The notes under the pieces were generated by a model. The model did not search any database, was not told the DNA's origin, and was given only the letters and a program-made list of their open reading frames with translations. Below, piece by piece: positions 31,497-33,564 of a stretch of 33,564 nt of DNA; within the stretch, counting starts at the first letter, position 1, and each line of letters opens with the position of its first letter. Where the stretch lies: contig CAYJFJ010000011.1 of the NCBI GenBank assembly GCA_964369845.1, positions 1 to 33,564 on the forward strand, in the 5' to 3' direction. A program made the position numbers and the translations under genes. This stretch comes from CAKOSP01 sp964369845. GTDB lineage: Bacteria; Bacillota_I; Bacilli_A; RF39; UBA660.

Positions 31497-32465
31497 ATGA
31501 AGAAGTTAGGATTATTTATAATATTATTAGTTATGCCTTTTAGTGTTTTGGCATATTCTGACAAAGTAATATTAGGAGGGCAAACACTAGGAATTGATAT
31601 AAAAAGTGACGGAGTAATGGTTGTCGGATTTTATAAAGTTAATGGTAAATATAATAAAGGTACTACTGAGATGAAAACTGGAGATTATATATATGAAATT
31701 AATGGTGAGACTGTTGATAATATTAACGATTTAACTAATATAATTTCAGCTAATGCAGATGATGAAAAAGTATTGATTGCATTTAGAAGAGGTGAAAAAG
31801 AGTATGAAACAACTTTAAATTTAGTATTCGAAGATGATATTTACAAAACTGGACTATACGTTAAGGATAGTATCATAGGAATAGGTAGTTTAACGTATAT
31901 TGATCCAAATACTAAAATTTATGGGGCTTTAGGTCATGAAATTATTGAATCTAGTTCAAATTCTATTGTTGAAATAAAATCTGGTACAATATTTCAAAAT
32001 TATATTACGTCTATAGATAAAAGTACAACAGGAGAACCTGGTAGTAAAAATGCTAAATTTAATTATGATAATAAATATGGAACAATATTTTCTAATACTA
32101 AATATGGAATATATGGAATCTACGAAGATTCTATCGATGATGGTGTGTTAATTGATGTTGCTACTAGTGATGAAATAAAAATTGGAGAGGCCATCATTTA
32201 TACAGTTTTAGATGGTGAGAAAATAGAAATGTTTGACATTGATATAACAGCTATAAATGAAACGAGTGATATTAAAAATATTTCATTTACTATAACTGAT
32301 CAAGATTTATTAGAAGAAACAGGAGGAGTTGTTCAAGGTATGAGTGGCTCACCTATAGTTCAAAACGATAAAATTATTGGCGCTGTTACACATGTAATAG
32401 TGGATAATCCAGTTACTGGATATGGTTTATTTATTACAACAATGTTAGAGGAGGGAGAAAATTAA
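31497..32465 (+). CDS. SpoIVB-like PDZ serine protease (peptidase family S55)
   Basis: A 322-residue secreted protein. The signal peptide is KKLGLFIILLVMPFSVLA (cleavage near residue 19). A PDZ domain follows, with MKTGDYIYEINGETVDNINDL at about 60-80. The S55 peptidase domain has H147 (YGALGHEI), D268 (ITDQD) and S283 in VVQGMSGSPIVQNDKIIGAVTHV, the catalytic block of SpoIVB; the D-to-S distance of 15 is the same as in Bacillus subtilis. In Bacillus this protease signals from the forespore to start sigma-K processing. AGGAG before ATG 31497. It is shorter than the Bacillus protein (426 residues), and the next gene is not spo0A. Whether the organism sporulates cannot be told. Confidence 0.88.
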   Translation: MKKLGLFIILLVMPFSVLAYSDKVILGGQTLGIDIKSDGVMVVGFYKVNGKYNKGTTEMKTGDYIYEINGETVDNINDLTNIISANADDEKVLIAFRRGEKEYETTLNLVFEDDIYKTGLYVKDSIIGIGSLTYIDPNTKIYGALGHEIIESSSNSIVEIKSGTIFQNYITSIDKSTTGEPGSKNAKFNYDNKYGTIFSNTKYGIYGIYEDSIDDGVLIDVATSDEIKIGEAIIYTVLDGEKIEMFDIDITAINETSDIKNISFTITDQDLLEETGGVVQGMSGSPIVQNDKIIGAVTHVIVDNPVTGYGLFITTMLEEGEN

Positions 32466-32685
32466 TTTTTTTCTTTTTTCTTTTGTTAAATATATATAGG
32501 TATCAATGTATAACTTTGTTAAGAGGTTATACGTTTATGATTAGATAAAGAGTTTATATAAAAATGAAGAAGTTGATGTAAAGCATTTGAAAATAATTTA
32601 TTGATGTAGAAGAAGATATTTTATTAAAAAATTAGAGTTATTATTAATGACATTAGAAATAATTAATAAAAAATAGTAAAAGTAA
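32466..32685. other. Intergenic stretch without a gene
   Basis: About 220 bases with no open frame and a very low G+C content. The T-rich start (AATTTTTTTC) with the preceding AAAATT may be a weak terminator for the protease gene. I see no structured RNA. Confidence 0.4.
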
Positions 32686-32713
32686 TTGAAATTAAAATCT
32701 TTAGTGATATAAT
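32686..32713 (+). promoter_or_regulatory. Promoter of the Hpt-receiver gene
   Basis: TTGAAA (32686-32691), 16 bases, then perfect TATAAT (32708-32713). Transcription would start near 32720, before AAGGTAGGT and ATG 32737. Confidence 0.6.
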
Positions 32714-32736
32714 AAATATATAAGGTAGGTAATTTT

Positions 32737-33501
32737 ATGAAAGATATAAAATTTTTGAGAGAAAATGGTGTTAATGTTGAAAAGAGTTTAGAACTTTTTG
32801 GTGATATTACACTTTATAATGAAACTATGGGTGATTTTTTAGAAGGAATTGATTTAAAAAAACAAAGACTATTTAATTTCAAAATGTCACTTGATTTACC
32901 AAATTATGCTATTTTTGCTCACTCTGTTAAAAGTGATGCTAGATATCTTGGTTTTGAAACTATTGCAGATGAAGCTTTGAAACATGAAATGGCTGGAAAA
33001 GAAGATAATCAGAAATTTATTGAAGATAATTATGATGAGTTTGTTAAAAAGATTGACTTTATGATTAATGTTGTTAATAGATATTTAACTGAAGAACCAG
33101 ATGCAGCTATTGAAGTTTTGTCAGCTAACAAAAAATTAATTGTTGTAGATGATTCTCCTTTGATAACTTCTTTAATTCAAAAAAGTATGTCTTCTTTATA
33201 TGATGTTATAGTATTTAACGATGGCTTAAAAGCTAAAGAATACATTTCGAAGTGCACTTCGCCAGCAAATTTACTTTTAGATCTTAACATACCTGATGTT
33301 AGTGGATTTGATATTCTTAGTAGTATGTCTTTAAATGGACAATTTAATATAATAAGTACTTCTATAATAACTGGAGATGAAAGTGAAGATACCATAAAAA
33401 AAGCTTTTGAATATCCTATAGTGGATATGTTACCTAAACCATTTAGTATTGATCAACTTCAAAGTGTTGTTGAAAAAACTGCAAACAAAAACCAAATTTA
33501 A
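32737..33501 (+). CDS. Fused Hpt-receiver (phosphotransfer plus response regulator) protein
   Basis: A 254-residue two-component protein without output domain. The N-terminal helical part looks like an Hpt domain: H62 in AHSVKSDARYLG matches the phosphorylatable His of the pattern H-x-x-K-x-x-(x)-x-x-L-G. The C-terminal receiver has acidic residues D138-D139 (IVVDDSP), phosphoacceptor D182 (LLLDLNIPDVSGFD), T212 (ITGD) and K234 (LPKPF), all in the right order. The protein thus carries both a donor and an acceptor site and could act as a phosphorelay step. It lies where spo0A follows spoIVB in Bacillus, but it is not Spo0A: there is no DNA-binding domain. No histidine kinase is in the window. 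Confidence 0.82.
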   Translation: MKDIKFLRENGVNVEKSLELFGDITLYNETMGDFLEGIDLKKQRLFNFKMSLDLPNYAIFAHSVKSDARYLGFETIADEALKHEMAGKEDNQKFIEDNYDEFVKKIDFMINVVNRYLTEEPDAAIEVLSANKKLIVVDDSPLITSLIQKSMSSLYDVIVFNDGLKAKEYISKCTSPANLLLDLNIPDVSGFDILSSMSLNGQFNIISTSIITGDESEDTIKKAFEYPIVDMLPKPFSIDQLQSVVEKTANKNQI

Positions 33502-33513
33502 ATATTTGGTTTT
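33488..33513 (+). terminator. Stem-loop at the end of the Hpt-receiver gene
   Basis: AAAACCAAAT (33488-33497) pairs with ATTTGGTTTT (33504-33513), loop of six. It covers the stop. Only four T residues end the stem and none follow, so it may be a weak terminator. Confidence 0.55.
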
Positions 33514-33532
33514 CCTAAATTGAAATTTGAAC

Positions 33533-33559
33533 CGCACCACGAAAGTGGTGTGTTTTTTT
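33533..33559 (+). terminator. Strong GC-rich rho-independent terminator
   Basis: Stem CGCACCAC (33533-33540) and GTGGTGTG (33545-33552) with one G-T wobble, tetraloop GAAA, then seven T residues. Confidence 0.92.
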
Positions 33560-33564
33560 ATATT

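Noticed and set aside
33248..33261. Perfect 14-base palindrome CGAAGTGCACTTCG inside the receiver gene as an operator or repeat element
   Set aside because: It lies within the coding region, has no second full copy in the window, and only a 10-base part recurs near 1985; chance is likely.
1..33564. CRISPR array, rRNA, tRNA genes, insertion sequence ends or a DGR reverse transcriptase in the window
   Set aside because: I looked for regularly spaced repeats, tRNA arms, transposase motifs and RT motifs (such as Y-A-D-D or similar) and found none.

Overview
The window is AT-rich (roughly 27-30% G+C by eye), densely packed, and every convincing gene lies on the + strand. The gene content is that of a low-GC Firmicute: HrcA/CIRCE heat-shock control, an LtaS-type lipoteichoic acid synthase, RbgA, RecD2, a SpoIVB-type S55 protease and NPxTG-ended or camelysin-like surface proteins. 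Overlapping genes, simple terminators and the A/T-biased codon use suggest an uncultured, host-associated Bacilli or Erysipelotrichia-like lineage with a reduced genome. The lineage is an inference; there is no rRNA in the window to test it. UGA acts as a normal stop: two genes end in TGA, and both stops lie at or inside a terminator stem.

Layout. 1-1450: end of a membrane protein, a PH-like protein and an unknown membrane protein. 1450-2120: a gene-poor stretch with a decayed DinD-like gene. 2148-3698: a secreted, wall-anchored type protein, then another 400-bp gap. 4100-10142: an apparent operon rbgA-rnhB-ltaS-topA plus a small GNAT-like gene, closed by a terminator. 10224-11759: a monocistronic secreted protein whose C-terminus is coded by an anomalous GC-rich block, followed by a GC-rich hairpin. 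11929-18374: the CIRCE-controlled operon hrcA-grpE-dnaK-(M3 peptidase)-dnaJ. 18398-19731: a second secreted protein sharing the C-terminal module of the 10224 protein. 19770-22464: a small membrane protein, mtaB and two unknown genes. 22496-24900: recD2 and a TTG-started 53-aa membrane protein missed by ordinary ORF length limits. 24955-26322: an unknown gene overlapping a XerD-type recombinase. 26351-31454: an unknown gene, then nusB-xseA-xseB-proS and an unknown gene. 31497-33501: a SpoIVB-like protease and an Hpt-receiver protein.

Most genes are housekeeping: ribosome assembly, RNA-primer removal, DNA topology, chaperones, tRNA modification and charging, and DNA repair. The most interesting locus is the 10224-11805 surface protein. 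Its GC-rich, C-type-lectin-like 3' end sits within about 80 bp of a stable hairpin, which is what one expects of a diversity-generating retroelement (DGR) target whose reverse transcriptase and template repeat lie elsewhere. That is inference: neither RT nor template repeat is in the window. The paralogue at 18448 has the same domain without the GC anomaly and serves as an internal comparison.
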